Source: JASJBU01 sp039714735 (GTDB lineage: Bacteria; Pseudomonadota; Gammaproteobacteria; Chromatiales; Chromatiaceae). Taken from it: a stretch of DNA of 18,802 nt. The stretch lies in NCBI GenBank assembly GCA_039714735.1, contig JBDLIT010000079.1, positions 1-18,802 of the forward strand, written 5' to 3'. Shown here piece after piece: positions 8,061-15,801 of this stretch. The position numbers and the translations under genes are program-made. The notes under the pieces are model-generated. The model did no database searches. It was not told where the DNA came from and saw only the letters and a program-made list of their open reading frames with translations. Every line of letters starts with the position of its first letter. Positions within the stretch are counted from its first letter, which is position 1.

Positions 8061-8654
8061 ATGCATCGATTAGCCAGCCTTATTTTAATTAGCTTATCAA
8101 CCATATTCTTGACAAATACTGTCGGCGCGGAGGAAACTCAACCCGACATTGCCGGTAAACCGAACAAAAGCTGGCACCTGCTCGGGGGTTTTGGCAGCTC
8201 ACACCTGGGCTGGGGGAACACCAAAGAGCGGGTTGAAACCGTCGATCTGATATTACGCCAAGAACGCCCGGAATCCGTACTCAAGGGGCGTGGCTGGTAT
8301 CGAAATCGTCACTCGTTATTGATCGAAATCGCCCTGCACCATATCGAATCACCGGATGAGCCACCCATGTTCGGGCTCTACTTCCAACACTGCTGGACCT
8401 TTAAGCCTGATCAGACAATCCAGCCTTATCTGTTCGTCGGGGGTGGCCCCGTCTATACCCGTGCGAAGATCCCTGGCACCAGTTCAGAGTTCAAAGGCTC
8501 ATATCAAGCCGGTGTGGGCATTCATTTTGAAATGGGTGGCAGGGAGTTCAGCCTGGACTATCGCTATCACCACCTCTCAAATGGCGGCATCAAAGAACCG
8601 AATGACTCGCTCAATTCCGACAAGCTTATGTTCGGCATGAAACTCGATTTATAA
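8061..8654 (+). CDS. PagL-like outer-membrane beta-barrel (putative lipid A 3-O-deacylase/acyloxyacyl hydrolase family)
   Basis: A 197-residue protein with a signal peptide ending at about A23 (TVGA/EE). The mature part alternates polar and hydrophobic residues and contains barrel-like strands such as PYLFVGGGPVYTRA. The C-terminal motif HHLSNGGIKEPN includes H171 and S173 in the H-x-S-N arrangement that forms the catalytic His-Ser pair in PagL. The residue 14 after the His, where Pseudomonas PagL has its acidic triad member, is N185 here, as I recall in many distant members, so activity is not assured. Lipid A deacylation at the outer membrane is the likely role if active. GAGGA at 8049-8053 supports the ATG. 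The stop codon is only nine bases from the convergent flavoprotein gene, with no terminator hairpin between. Confidence 0.75.
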   Translation: MHRLASLILISLSTIFLTNTVGAEETQPDIAGKPNKSWHLLGGFGSSHLGWGNTKERVETVDLILRQERPESVLKGRGWYRNRHSLLIEIALHHIESPDEPPMFGLYFQHCWTFKPDQTIQPYLFVGGGPVYTRAKIPGTSSEFKGSYQAGVGIHFEMGGREFSLDYRYHHLSNGGIKEPNDSLNSDKLMFGMKLDL

Positions 8655-8663
8655 TATGTTTTT

Positions 8664-9929
8664 TCACGCCAGCACCTTACAAGCATTCGCAATCGCATTC
8701 ACCGCCCGCTCACTCTTCTGGCCCACGAAGGGATTGTTCTGATCCCACACATAGCCGGCCAGTACTGAGCAGATCTGATCCTGAAAAACCTCCTCTTTTC
8801 TGGGACTGAAAAATATCGTCGGCAAGCGATCGTCATACCAGGCGTTCACGAAGGTACGGAAGGTATCCACCCCCATCATCAGATGCTCCGCGTACTCCTT
8901 CTCCCAATCCGGTTGCTCACCATTGAGCTCCTTGATCAGGGTCTTGGCAGCCCGATTGGCGGACTCCATGGCCAGGGTTACACCGGACGAGAAAACCGGA
9001 TCGAGAAACTCGGTGGCATTCCCCATCAGCGCAAAACCAGGCCCATGCAGGCGCTTGGTGGAGATGGAATAGCCTCGTATGCTTCTTGCAGGAAAGATAA
9101 ACTCAGCATTCTTCAAACGCTCACGAGTGACCGGAGTACTGTTAAAGATTGCCTGGAGCTTTTCATCCGGATCTTCCGGAAAACGTTCGAGAAAATCCGG
9201 CTTTGCGACGATCCCGATGGAGGTATTGCCGTTAGAGAATGGAATAATCCACATCCAGGCATTATCCGTATCGTTCATCATACAGATCCAGATACGACCC
9301 TCCTCTTCACCACTCGGCCTGATATCCCCAGTCACGTGGGTAAATAGGGCCTCCCGCAAGGGTAAGCTGGAAGCTTCATCCAGATCCAGCAGGCGGGGCA
9401 GCACACGACCATAACCACTGCCATCCAGGATAAAGCGGGCGGATATCTTGATAGTGTCACCATCCGGCCCTTCAACAGAGGTCACGGAATGCCCTTTGTC
9501 ATCAAAATCAACCTGAGTCACCCCATACTCCCAGAGAATGGGGATTCCCTTCGCCTCGACCGCATCCGCCAGGGCTTTATCGAACTTATCCCGTGGAACC
9601 TGGTAGGTGTAGCTCCAGCCATTGGTGAACTGCTGCGAAAACTTGAAGGTACAGGTCTCGTCACCGCGCTTGAATGCGGCGCCATCCTTGATAATAAAAC
9701 CTTGATCACGCACGGCATCCAGCAGCTCCGACTCCTCCAGCAGGTCCATGCAACGAGGCAGCAGGCTTTCACCAATCACAAATCGGGGGAATTTCTGTTT
9801 TTCCACGATCAGTACGTTAAAACCGGCCTGCTGAAGCAGGGAAGCCGCCGTTGCCCCGGCGGGGCCTGCGCCGATAATCAGTACATCTGTATTTTTATCC
9901 ATCATGTTGATTGACTCTTGATTTTCCAT
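8664..9929 (-). CDS. FAD-dependent oxidoreductase of the flavin-dependent halogenase superfamily
   Basis: A 421-residue flavoprotein. The FAD-binding GAGPAG is at residues 20-25 with the acidic end of the second strand at E43. FPRFVIGESLLP (47-58) is the signature of the CndH/CmlS-type halogenase group. K81 in IKDGAAF falls where such enzymes have their reactive Lys, and W225-M-W-I-I-P230 is a W-x-W-x-I-P motif, often used to tell halogenases from monooxygenases. GNATEFLDPVFSSGV is the C-terminal FAD contact. Similar proteins occur in flexirubin/aryl-polyene clusters of Bacteroidetes, and xanthomonadins are brominated, so halogenation or oxidation of the pigment's aryl ring is a fair hypothesis. 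The start is uncertain: M9 or M10 (9905/9902) are alternatives. It lies 21 bases downstream of purL on the same strand and may be read from purL. Confidence 0.78.
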   Translation of the reverse strand: MENQESINMMDKNTDVLIIGAGPAGATAASLLQQAGFNVLIVEKQKFPRFVIGESLLPRCMDLLEESELLDAVRDQGFIIKDGAAFKRGDETCTFKFSQQFTNGWSYTYQVPRDKFDKALADAVEAKGIPILWEYGVTQVDFDDKGHSVTSVEGPDGDTIKISARFILDGSGYGRVLPRLLDLDEASSLPLREALFTHVTGDIRPSGEEEGRIWICMMNDTDNAWMWIIPFSNGNTSIGIVAKPDFLERFPEDPDEKLQAIFNSTPVTRERLKNAEFIFPARSIRGYSISTKRLHGPGFALMGNATEFLDPVFSSGVTLAMESANRAAKTLIKELNGEQPDWEKEYAEHLMMGVDTFRTFVNAWYDDRLPTIFFSPRKEEVFQDQICSVLAGYVWDQNNPFVGQKSERAVNAIANACKVLA

Positions 9930-9950
9930 TCTGATAAGAATATTTAGTGG

Positions 9951-12900
9951 CTATTTCACCCATGCCCTGGCATTCCTGAACAACCTGAGCCAGGGACCCT
10001 CTTCATCCCAGTCATCGGGATGCCATGAATTCTGTACCGTTCTGATCACCCGTTCCGGATGCGGCATCATGATCGTGACTCTTCCATCCGTGGTGGTCAG
10101 ACCGGAGAAACCTTCAGGTGAACCATTTGGATTAGCGGGGTATCTGGTGGCGACTTCTCCGTTATTTTCGACATAGCGTAACGCCATCAACTTCCTGGCT
10201 GCTGTGAGGTGCCCCGTATCCTTGAATTCGGCGCGCCCTTCACCGTGCGCCACCGCGATAGGCAGCCTTGAGCCGGCCATACCCTGCATGAGTACGGATG
10301 GAGAATCAACGACCTCTACCGTGACAAACCGTGCTTCAAACTGTTCGGATCGATTGCGCACAAAGTGGGGCCAGTGCGCCGCCCCAGGAATGAGCTCATG
10401 GAGATTTGAAAGCATCTGACAGCCATTGCACACACCCAATGTGAAGCTGTCAGGACGGGTAAAAAAGGCCTGAAACTGATCTCTTGCGCGACTGTTGTAG
10501 AGGATCGATTTTGCCCAGCCCTCACCGGCGCCCAGTACATCGCCATAGGAGAAACCACCGCAGGCCACCATGCCCTTGAACTGTCCCAAAGAGGTGCGCC
10601 CCTCCGTAAGGTCCGACATGTGTACATCCACACAGTCGAACCCAGCCCGGTGGAATGAGGCTGCCATCTCCAGCTGGCCGTTAACGCCCTGTTCCCTGAG
10701 TACGGCTATGCGTGGACGCACCCCGGTAGCGATCATAGGCACCGCCACATCTTCATCAGGATCAAAGGATAACTTCACCTGCATGCCCGGATCATCTTCT
10801 GCGATCCGTACAAACTCCTCCTCGGCGCATTCGGGATTGTCACGTAGCGCCTGCATCTGCCGGGTGGTTTCAGACCAGGCCTGTTGGAACTCGACCCGAC
10901 TGCCGACTAGAACCGGCGATCCATTACGCTTGAATTCAATCCGATCATCGGTATTGAGGGAACCGATCACATGACTGTATTTACCCAGACCGGCGTCACT
11001 CAATTGCTTGAGTACATCATCCGTATCGGTATGCCTGACCTGGATGACTGCACCCAGCTCTTCACTGAAAAGAATCGGCAGATCTTCATCAAATACTTCA
11101 TCAAGCGCTATGCTGACGCCGCAGCGGCCGGCAAAGGCCATCTCGCAGAGCGTGACGAACAGACCACCATCTGAACGATCATGATAGGCCAGTATCTGCT
11201 CAGCGTTGTTCATCTCCTGAATGATGTTGAAGAAACGTTTCAATGCTTCAGGATCTTTGAGGTCTGCGCCGTGATGTCCCAGCTGTTTATAGACCTGGGA
11301 CAGGGCTGAGGCGCCCAGCCGGTTATGGCCCTTGCCGAGATCGATCAGGATAAGATCTGTGTCACCCAGGTCAACCCGCAGTTGTGGAGTGAGCGTGCCG
11401 CGAATATCCGTCACCGGGGCAAAGGCAGAGACGATAAGAGACAGAGGGGCCGTCACTTGTCGTTTTTCTCCCTGCTCTTCCCAGACCGTCTTCATCGACA
11501 TGGAATCCTTGCCCACCGGGATGGAAATCCCCAGCGCCGGACAGAACTCCATGCCCACCGCCTTGACCGTGTCATAGAGCCTGGCGTCTTCACCAGTATG
11601 TCCTGCCGGGGCCATCCAGTTTGCCGAAAGTTTGATATCACCGATTTTATCGATCCGGGCTGCTGCAAGGTTGGTGATGGCCTCACCGACAGCCATGCGT
11701 CCGGAAGCGGGGGCATCCAACAGCGCCAGGGGCGTACGCTCACCCAGGGCCATTGCCTCACCGGTGTAGCCCATCAACCCTGAGGCAGTCACCGCAAGAT
11801 CGGCCACCGGCGTCTGCCAGGGGCCGACCATCTGATCCCGAGTCACCATACCGGTAATCGAACGATCGCCAATGCTGATCAGAAAGGTCTTGTTCGCCAC
11901 GCTGGGCAGGTGCAGCACCCGCAGTGCCGCCTGCTTCAACTCAACATCGCCGAAATTCAGTTCCGGCTTGCGGAAAGTCCTGCGATGGATATCCCGCAGC
12001 ATACGCGGCGGTTTGCCAAACAGCAGAGGCATGGGAATATCGATGGGATTGTTATCGAAATGGGCATCACCTAGCACCAGGTGTTCTTCATTCGTGGCCT
12101 CGCCCACCACCGCATAGGGACAGCGCTCCCGCTCACAGATCGCCTTGAACTCTTCCAACTGGTCCGCGTTCACCGCCATCACATAGCGTTCCTGGGATTC
12201 GTTGCACCAGATCTCCATGGGTGACATGCCAGGGTCGTCGTTGGGCACCGCCCGCAGTTCGAATTTTCCGCCCCGGCCCGCGTCATGCACCAGTTCCGGC
12301 AATGCATTGGAAAGACCTCCGGCGCCTACATCGTGAATGAACAGAATGGGATTTTCGTCGCCCCGCGCCCAGCAGCTGTCGATCACCTCCTGACATCGAC
12401 GCTCCATCTCAGGATTGGAGCGCTGCACCGAGGCAAAATCCAGATCTTCAGCGGATGTACCGCTGGTCATGCTGGATGCCGCCCCGCCACCCAGTCCGAT
12501 CAGCATCGTAGGCCCACCCAGCACAACCAAGGGCGAACCACTGGGAAAAGTGGTTTTCTCGATATGCTCAGCACGGATATTTCCCACACCACCAGCCAGC
12601 ATGATCGGTTTGTGATAGCCCCTTAGTTCATTGCCATCCGGTCCCGGCGCCCACTCCTCATAGGTGCGAAAATAGCCGCAAAGATTGGGGCGGCCAAACT
12701 CGTTATTGAAGGCCGCTGCTCCGATCGGGCCTTCCAACATGATATCCAGGGCAGAGACGATCCGCTCCGGCTTACCATGATCCGTCTCCCAGGGCTGTTC
12801 GGAATCTGGAATCCTCAGATTGGATACGGAAAATCCACAAAGACCGGCTTTTGGTTTTGAACCCTTGCCGGTAGCGCCCTCATCCCGGATCTCCCCCCCG

Positions 12901-13835
12901 GAGCCGGTTGCCGCTCCAGGGTCCGGCGATATGGCGGTTGGATGGTTATGGGTCTCCACCTTCATGAGGATATGGATATCCTCCTGGCCGTATTCATAAG
13001 TCCGGTTTGATGGATTGACCACAAACCGTTCCGCATTCGGACCGCTGATGACCGCCGCATTGTCCTTGTAGGCTGAAAGTACGTCTCCTGGAGCACACTC
13101 GGTCGTATTCCTGATCATATTGAACAGGGATAGATCCTGGCGTTTACCATCGATGATCCAATCCGCATTGAAGATCTTGTGACGACAGTGTTCTGAGTTG
13201 GCCTGTGCGAACATCATCAGTTCGACGTCTGTGGGGTTGCGTCCAAGCCCTTGAAAGCTCTCCACCAGATAGTCTATCTCATCATCCGAGAGCGCCAGTC
13301 CAAGGTCTCCATTGGCCTGCACCAGCGCAGGCTGGCCAGCCTCAAGAACATCCACTTGAATATAAGGCTTGGGTTCAGCGTGCAAAAACAGACAGCCGGC
13401 ATCTTCCATTTCATGCAGCACAACCTCAGTCATCCTGTCGTGAAGCAGATCGATCGCCAGGTTCAACTCATTATCACTCAGCTCAGACTCACATTGGAGG
13501 TAGTAGGCTATACCCCGTTCAAGACGCTGGATATTATTCAGACCGCAATGGTGTGCAATATCCGTGGCCTTGCTTGACCAGGGGGAGAGTGTTCCCGGTC
13601 TGGGTACAACCAGCAGCAGGGTACCCTCCGGATCTTGTTTGGTCAGTTGCGGACCATAGCGCAACAGACGTTCAAGAATGGCCTGCTCCTGATCACTAAG
13701 CGACTGATCCAAGTCAGAATAATGCATGTACTCGGCATAAACACCAAGCGCCTTCCCTAGCTCGGACTCAAGTCGTTGAGTGAGTTTTCTAAGACGAAAA
13801 TCGGAAAGTGCTGGGGCGCCACGTAGAATCAGCAT
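9951..13835 (-). CDS. purL: Phosphoribosylformylglycinamidine synthase (FGAM synthetase)
   Basis: The fourth step of purine synthesis: FGAR + glutamine + ATP gives FGAM. At 1294 residues it matches the single-chain enteric type (E. coli 1295). The N-terminus (ILRGAPALSDFRLRKL) is typical of that type. The order is a PurS-like N-terminal domain (to about 140), a linker, two AIRS-like ATP-binding halves (about 200-1000, with VETHNHPTAISP and GDRSITGMV), and a class I glutamine amidotransferase domain from about 1035. The amidotransferase triad is C1136 in GVCNGCQ, H1259 and E1261 in MPHPER, one or two positions from E. coli. A purine-rich GTGAAGG lies 7 bases before the ATG. The 197 bases upstream (13836-14032) hold no gene I can support and no clear PurR operator. 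The flavoprotein gene follows after 21 bases. Confidence 0.98.
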   Translation of the reverse strand: MLILRGAPALSDFRLRKLTQRLESELGKALGVYAEYMHYSDLDQSLSDQEQAILERLLRYGPQLTKQDPEGTLLLVVPRPGTLSPWSSKATDIAHHCGLNNIQRLERGIAYYLQCESELSDNELNLAIDLLHDRMTEVVLHEMEDAGCLFLHAEPKPYIQVDVLEAGQPALVQANGDLGLALSDDEIDYLVESFQGLGRNPTDVELMMFAQANSEHCRHKIFNADWIIDGKRQDLSLFNMIRNTTECAPGDVLSAYKDNAAVISGPNAERFVVNPSNRTYEYGQEDIHILMKVETHNHPTAISPDPGAATGSGGEIRDEGATGKGSKPKAGLCGFSVSNLRIPDSEQPWETDHGKPERIVSALDIMLEGPIGAAAFNNEFGRPNLCGYFRTYEEWAPGPDGNELRGYHKPIMLAGGVGNIRAEHIEKTTFPSGSPLVVLGGPTMLIGLGGGAASSMTSGTSAEDLDFASVQRSNPEMERRCQEVIDSCWARGDENPILFIHDVGAGGLSNALPELVHDAGRGGKFELRAVPNDDPGMSPMEIWCNESQERYVMAVNADQLEEFKAICERERCPYAVVGEATNEEHLVLGDAHFDNNPIDIPMPLLFGKPPRMLRDIHRRTFRKPELNFGDVELKQAALRVLHLPSVANKTFLISIGDRSITGMVTRDQMVGPWQTPVADLAVTASGLMGYTGEAMALGERTPLALLDAPASGRMAVGEAITNLAAARIDKIGDIKLSANWMAPAGHTGEDARLYDTVKAVGMEFCPALGISIPVGKDSMSMKTVWEEQGEKRQVTAPLSLIVSAFAPVTDIRGTLTPQLRVDLGDTDLILIDLGKGHNRLGASALSQVYKQLGHHGADLKDPEALKRFFNIIQEMNNAEQILAYHDRSDGGLFVTLCEMAFAGRCGVSIALDEVFDEDLPILFSEELGAVIQVRHTDTDDVLKQLSDAGLGKYSHVIGSLNTDDRIEFKRNGSPVLVGSRVEFQQAWSETTRQMQALRDNPECAEEEFVRIAEDDPGMQVKLSFDPDEDVAVPMIATGVRPRIAVLREQGVNGQLEMAASFHRAGFDCVDVHMSDLTEGRTSLGQFKGMVACGGFSYGDVLGAGEGWAKSILYNSRARDQFQAFFTRPDSFTLGVCNGCQMLSNLHELIPGAAHWPHFVRNRSEQFEARFVTVEVVDSPSVLMQGMAGSRLPIAVAHGEGRAEFKDTGHLTAARKLMALRYVENNGEVATRYPANPNGSPEGFSGLTTTDGRVTIMMPHPERVIRTVQNSWHPDDWDEEGPWLRLFRNARAWVK

Positions 13836-14032
13836 CGTCTGGCCTTCACTGCAGTTAAGTTGGAGGCCAATGATACTAGAAAAACTGTCAGGTGACCTTG
13901 TAATAGGCGATGCTCTCCTTCAGATCCGATTTCTGCCGTACATGGGCTGCAGCATGATCAAAATCCCTGTGCGCAGGCTTAACAGATAAATCCGCTGACT
14001 CATGCTGAGAAACCTCATCATTTTCTACAGCC

Positions 14033-15247
14033 CTAGGCCAATGGATTGAGTGAATAGGCAGTAATCGCAGTGCTTCCACCCTTACCTGTCAGCTCCCGAA
14101 CATTGCCGACCTGCGTCGCGGGCCCTAACTCTGCGAGTGCCTGCTCGGAGATCAGCACCTCTCCTCCCGCGGCATGGTCACACAGCCTTTTCGCCGTGTT
14201 GACGCTTTCTCCCAACAGATCGTAACTTTGCTGGGAGGGGGCGCCGATCAGCCCTTCCACCACTGACCCAAAGTGCAGGCCCACGCCTGCCTTGAGACCA
14301 TGCTCGGACAACTCCTGGCTGATCGAGGCGCACATGGAACGGGCTGACTGGACCGCCGCTTCGACCCCAGTGAAGACCAGCATGATTTCGTCAGCAATCA
14401 GCTTGACGCGGATCGCCTCCTTCCAGTGAGGTTCAGCAGCCGCGTAAAACCGGTTGACCAGATCGACCACCGCCTCTGGTGTGCGACCCTCACTCCAGGC
14501 GGTGAATCCCCGGATGTCGATAAACAGAATGGCCCTGTCCCGGCGCTTGAGGCTCAGCTGCTGGGGATCCACAACCACTCGGGTGAGCAGTTCGCGTCCG
14601 AACAGCCATTCGGAGTATTGCTGCAGTTGTTCTGCGGTGGCGCGTAGGATTTTCAGAAAACGTCTGGAGTTGAGCTGGGAGAGACCGAGGATCAACCCCA
14701 GGAAGGGCATGACCACCGTCAGGAACTGGTGGGAAGCGTGTGAGAAGAAGGGTCCAATGCCCTGACACTCCCCGCGCAGTCTTTCCAGAATAATATACAT
14801 GACGAGCACGAATGAGGCGCGGACCACATTCTCCAGCAGAATCAACAGGTCGCACAGCACACCGCTGAGGCGGCTACTCCCGTATTGAAGCAAGCCGATG
14901 GAAAGCGCGAAGCTCCAGTACGCGAGGTGATTTGGGGCGCTGAAGAATGCAGTCCCGCCGTACAACACCTCCACCAGGGTATAGAAGCCCGGGCCGATCA
15001 GGTTACCGAGCAGTGGACGCGGCCGCCCGGTGTGTTCCCAACCGCTGACGATCCAGGCCTGCAACAGGGCTGCGGTCAACAGCAGGTAGGGATCGGGTTC
15101 CAGCAGGTAATCCTGTGTCCCCTTCAGCAATAGCTCGAGAACAATATTGACCAGGGGGAAATGGATACTGTTGCCGAACAACTCGTGCAGGAACCGCCCA
15201 CTACGATTTCCCTGGATCCGTTCTTTCAGCTGTAACGGCTGACTCAT
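14033..15247 (-). CDS. Membrane-bound class III adenylate/guanylate cyclase
   Basis: A 404-residue protein with an N-terminal membrane domain and a C-terminal class III cyclase domain. Hydrophobic segments occupy roughly residues 30-215 (about five or six helices), followed by a short coil (RFLKILRATAEQLQQYSEWLF). The catalytic domain runs from about 236: FIDIRGFT with metal ligand D244, KLIADE with base-reading K282 and second metal ligand D286, SYDLLGESVNTAKRL with D343, transition-state N350 and R354. The Lys and Asp pair at the purine-binding positions favours ATP over GTP. No HAMP, CHASE or GAF domain is recognisable, so the input signal would have to come through the membrane helices. 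The ribosome site is weak. It is 197 bases upstream of purL on the same strand but shows no functional tie to it. Confidence 0.9.
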   Translation of the reverse strand: MSQPLQLKERIQGNRSGRFLHELFGNSIHFPLVNIVLELLLKGTQDYLLEPDPYLLLTAALLQAWIVSGWEHTGRPRPLLGNLIGPGFYTLVEVLYGGTAFFSAPNHLAYWSFALSIGLLQYGSSRLSGVLCDLLILLENVVRASFVLVMYIILERLRGECQGIGPFFSHASHQFLTVVMPFLGLILGLSQLNSRRFLKILRATAEQLQQYSEWLFGRELLTRVVVDPQQLSLKRRDRAILFIDIRGFTAWSEGRTPEAVVDLVNRFYAAAEPHWKEAIRVKLIADEIMLVFTGVEAAVQSARSMCASISQELSEHGLKAGVGLHFGSVVEGLIGAPSQQSYDLLGESVNTAKRLCDHAAGGEVLISEQALAELGPATQVGNVRELTGKGGSTAITAYSLNPLA

Positions 15248-15423
15248 TGATATGGCTCTAGTTTTTATTCTGTCCAGGAGCCTAACTTAACTCAACGTCC
15301 GATCGACAGGCAAGATAAAGAAATGAATGGAGGCAGTCCTTCGCTATGTTTTTGGCCCTTATCTGTAAGGTAAGGTGCACAATTTTTCTGGTGCTGAGGT
15401 GAATATACGACTACTAAACAACA

Positions 15424-15500
15424 CACCGGCTAAAGCCGGTGGGTTCGAATAACGGACTGAAAGTCCGGATACGCGTCGACTAAACGACGCGTCTTATTCG
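15424..15500 (+). mobile_element. Hairpin set resembling an IS200/IS605 end or TnpB guide-RNA scaffold remnant
   Basis: Three perfect hairpins follow each other: CACCGGC/GCCGGTG with loop TAAA (15424-15441); CGGACT/AGTCCG with loop GAA (15453-15467); ACGCGTCG/CGACGCGT with loop ACTAAA (15471-15492). The last two are enclosed by a 7-bp outer stem, CGAATAA (15446-15452) with TTATTCG (15494-15500), making a compact three-way junction. Hairpins with CTAAA and CTGAA loops and a GATAC-like linker are what I recall at ends of IS200/IS605-group elements and in the RNA they encode. No tnpA, tnpB or iscB frame exists in the window, so it would be an orphan end, a palindrome-associated miniature element, or a solitary RNA gene. 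The hairpins are directly visible; the family is inference. Confidence 0.5.
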
Positions 15501-15508
15501 GATCTTTG

Positions 15509-15573
15509 GGGTCAGACTCGATTGATCTGACCGTGAAAGCTCTCTAATCTATCGAATCTATCGTGTCTGACCC
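15509..15573. repeat. GGGTCAGAC inverted-repeat element with a nested third arm
   Basis: GGGTCAGAC (15509-15517) is the exact reverse complement of GTCTGACCC (15565-15573). An inner arm TCTGACC (15526-15532) can also pair with GGTCAGA (15510-15516) over a nine-base loop, so the left arm has two possible partners. GGGGTCAGA-type palindromes are common in gammaproteobacterial genomes near Y1/REP-associated transposases; membership here is inferred from that likeness. Confidence 0.5.
15546..15563. repeat. 9-bp perfect tandem duplication
   Basis: AATCTATCG occurs twice without a gap (15546-15554 and 15555-15563), inside the loop of the GGGTCAGAC inverted repeat. It may be a slippage product or an insertion scar. 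Confidence 0.6.
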
Positions 15574-15594
15574 TTTAGATATGCTTTAGATATG
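15574..15594. repeat. 11-bp tandem duplication at the element/pseudogene border
   Basis: TTTAGATATG occurs at 15574-15583 and again at 15585-15594 with one base between. It sits exactly between the end of the GGGTCAGAC inverted repeat and the start of the broken membrane-protein frame, where a target duplication or repair scar might be expected. Confidence 0.6.
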
Positions 15595-15790
15595 GTATCG
15601 TATTTATCTGGTTGCCGCCTTCGCCCTGGGTGTGGTGAGTGTCCTGATGATCCTGCTGGGGGGCTTTGACTAGGCCTGGACCTGGGTCTACATGATCACC
15701 TATTTCATCCTGGTGCATACCATTTTCATCGTCACCGCAGTGTGGACCGTGGTTCGGGCATGGTCAGGCCAGGAGCTCCGCAACAGCTAG
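15590..15790 (+). pseudogene. Remnant of a small two-helix membrane protein with an internal TAG
   Basis: One frame from 15590 to the TAG at 15788-15790 codes for a coherent membrane-like sequence: IYLVAAFALGVVSVLMILLGG, then a TAG (15671-15673), then AWTWVYMITYFILVH, IFIVTAVWTVVRAW and the polar end SGQELRNS. There is no ATG, GTG or ribosome site at the front; the frame opens right after a TAG at 15587-15589, next to the duplication and inverted-repeat element. It therefore looks like the C-terminal part of a gene that lost its start to an insertion and then gained a nonsense codon. I do not recognise the family. Its position beside nor genes makes a small respiratory-complex or nor-associated subunit conceivable, but that is a guess. 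Confidence 0.55.
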
Positions 15791-15801
15791 TTCTTGATCT
15801 A

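Larger units (their letters stand above)
15248..15801. other. 554-base region without an intact gene; repeat and pseudogene scar
   Basis: The first 170 bases (15248-15420) contain nothing I can support beyond the upstream region of the cyclase gene. From 15424 a run of hairpins, inverted repeats and short tandem duplications begins and continues to 15594; the rest is a degraded membrane-protein frame. The separate parts are listed as their own entries. Taken together the region looks like the leftover of one or more small insertions that broke a gene. Confidence 0.7.

Noticed and set aside
13888..14079. Minus-strand frame of 63 codons between the cyclase and purL
   Set aside because: It starts inside the cyclase gene, has no ribosome site, no start other than the first ATG and no recognisable motif. 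A faint likeness of its end to chemoreceptor tails is too weak to use.
15400..15600. CRISPR array
   Set aside because: The repeats are palindromes of different sequence and length, not regularly spaced identical repeats with unique spacers.
15671..15673. TAG as a recoded or read-through codon
   Set aside because: The frame also lacks a start codon and ribosome site and adjoins an insertion scar, so decay explains it more simply.
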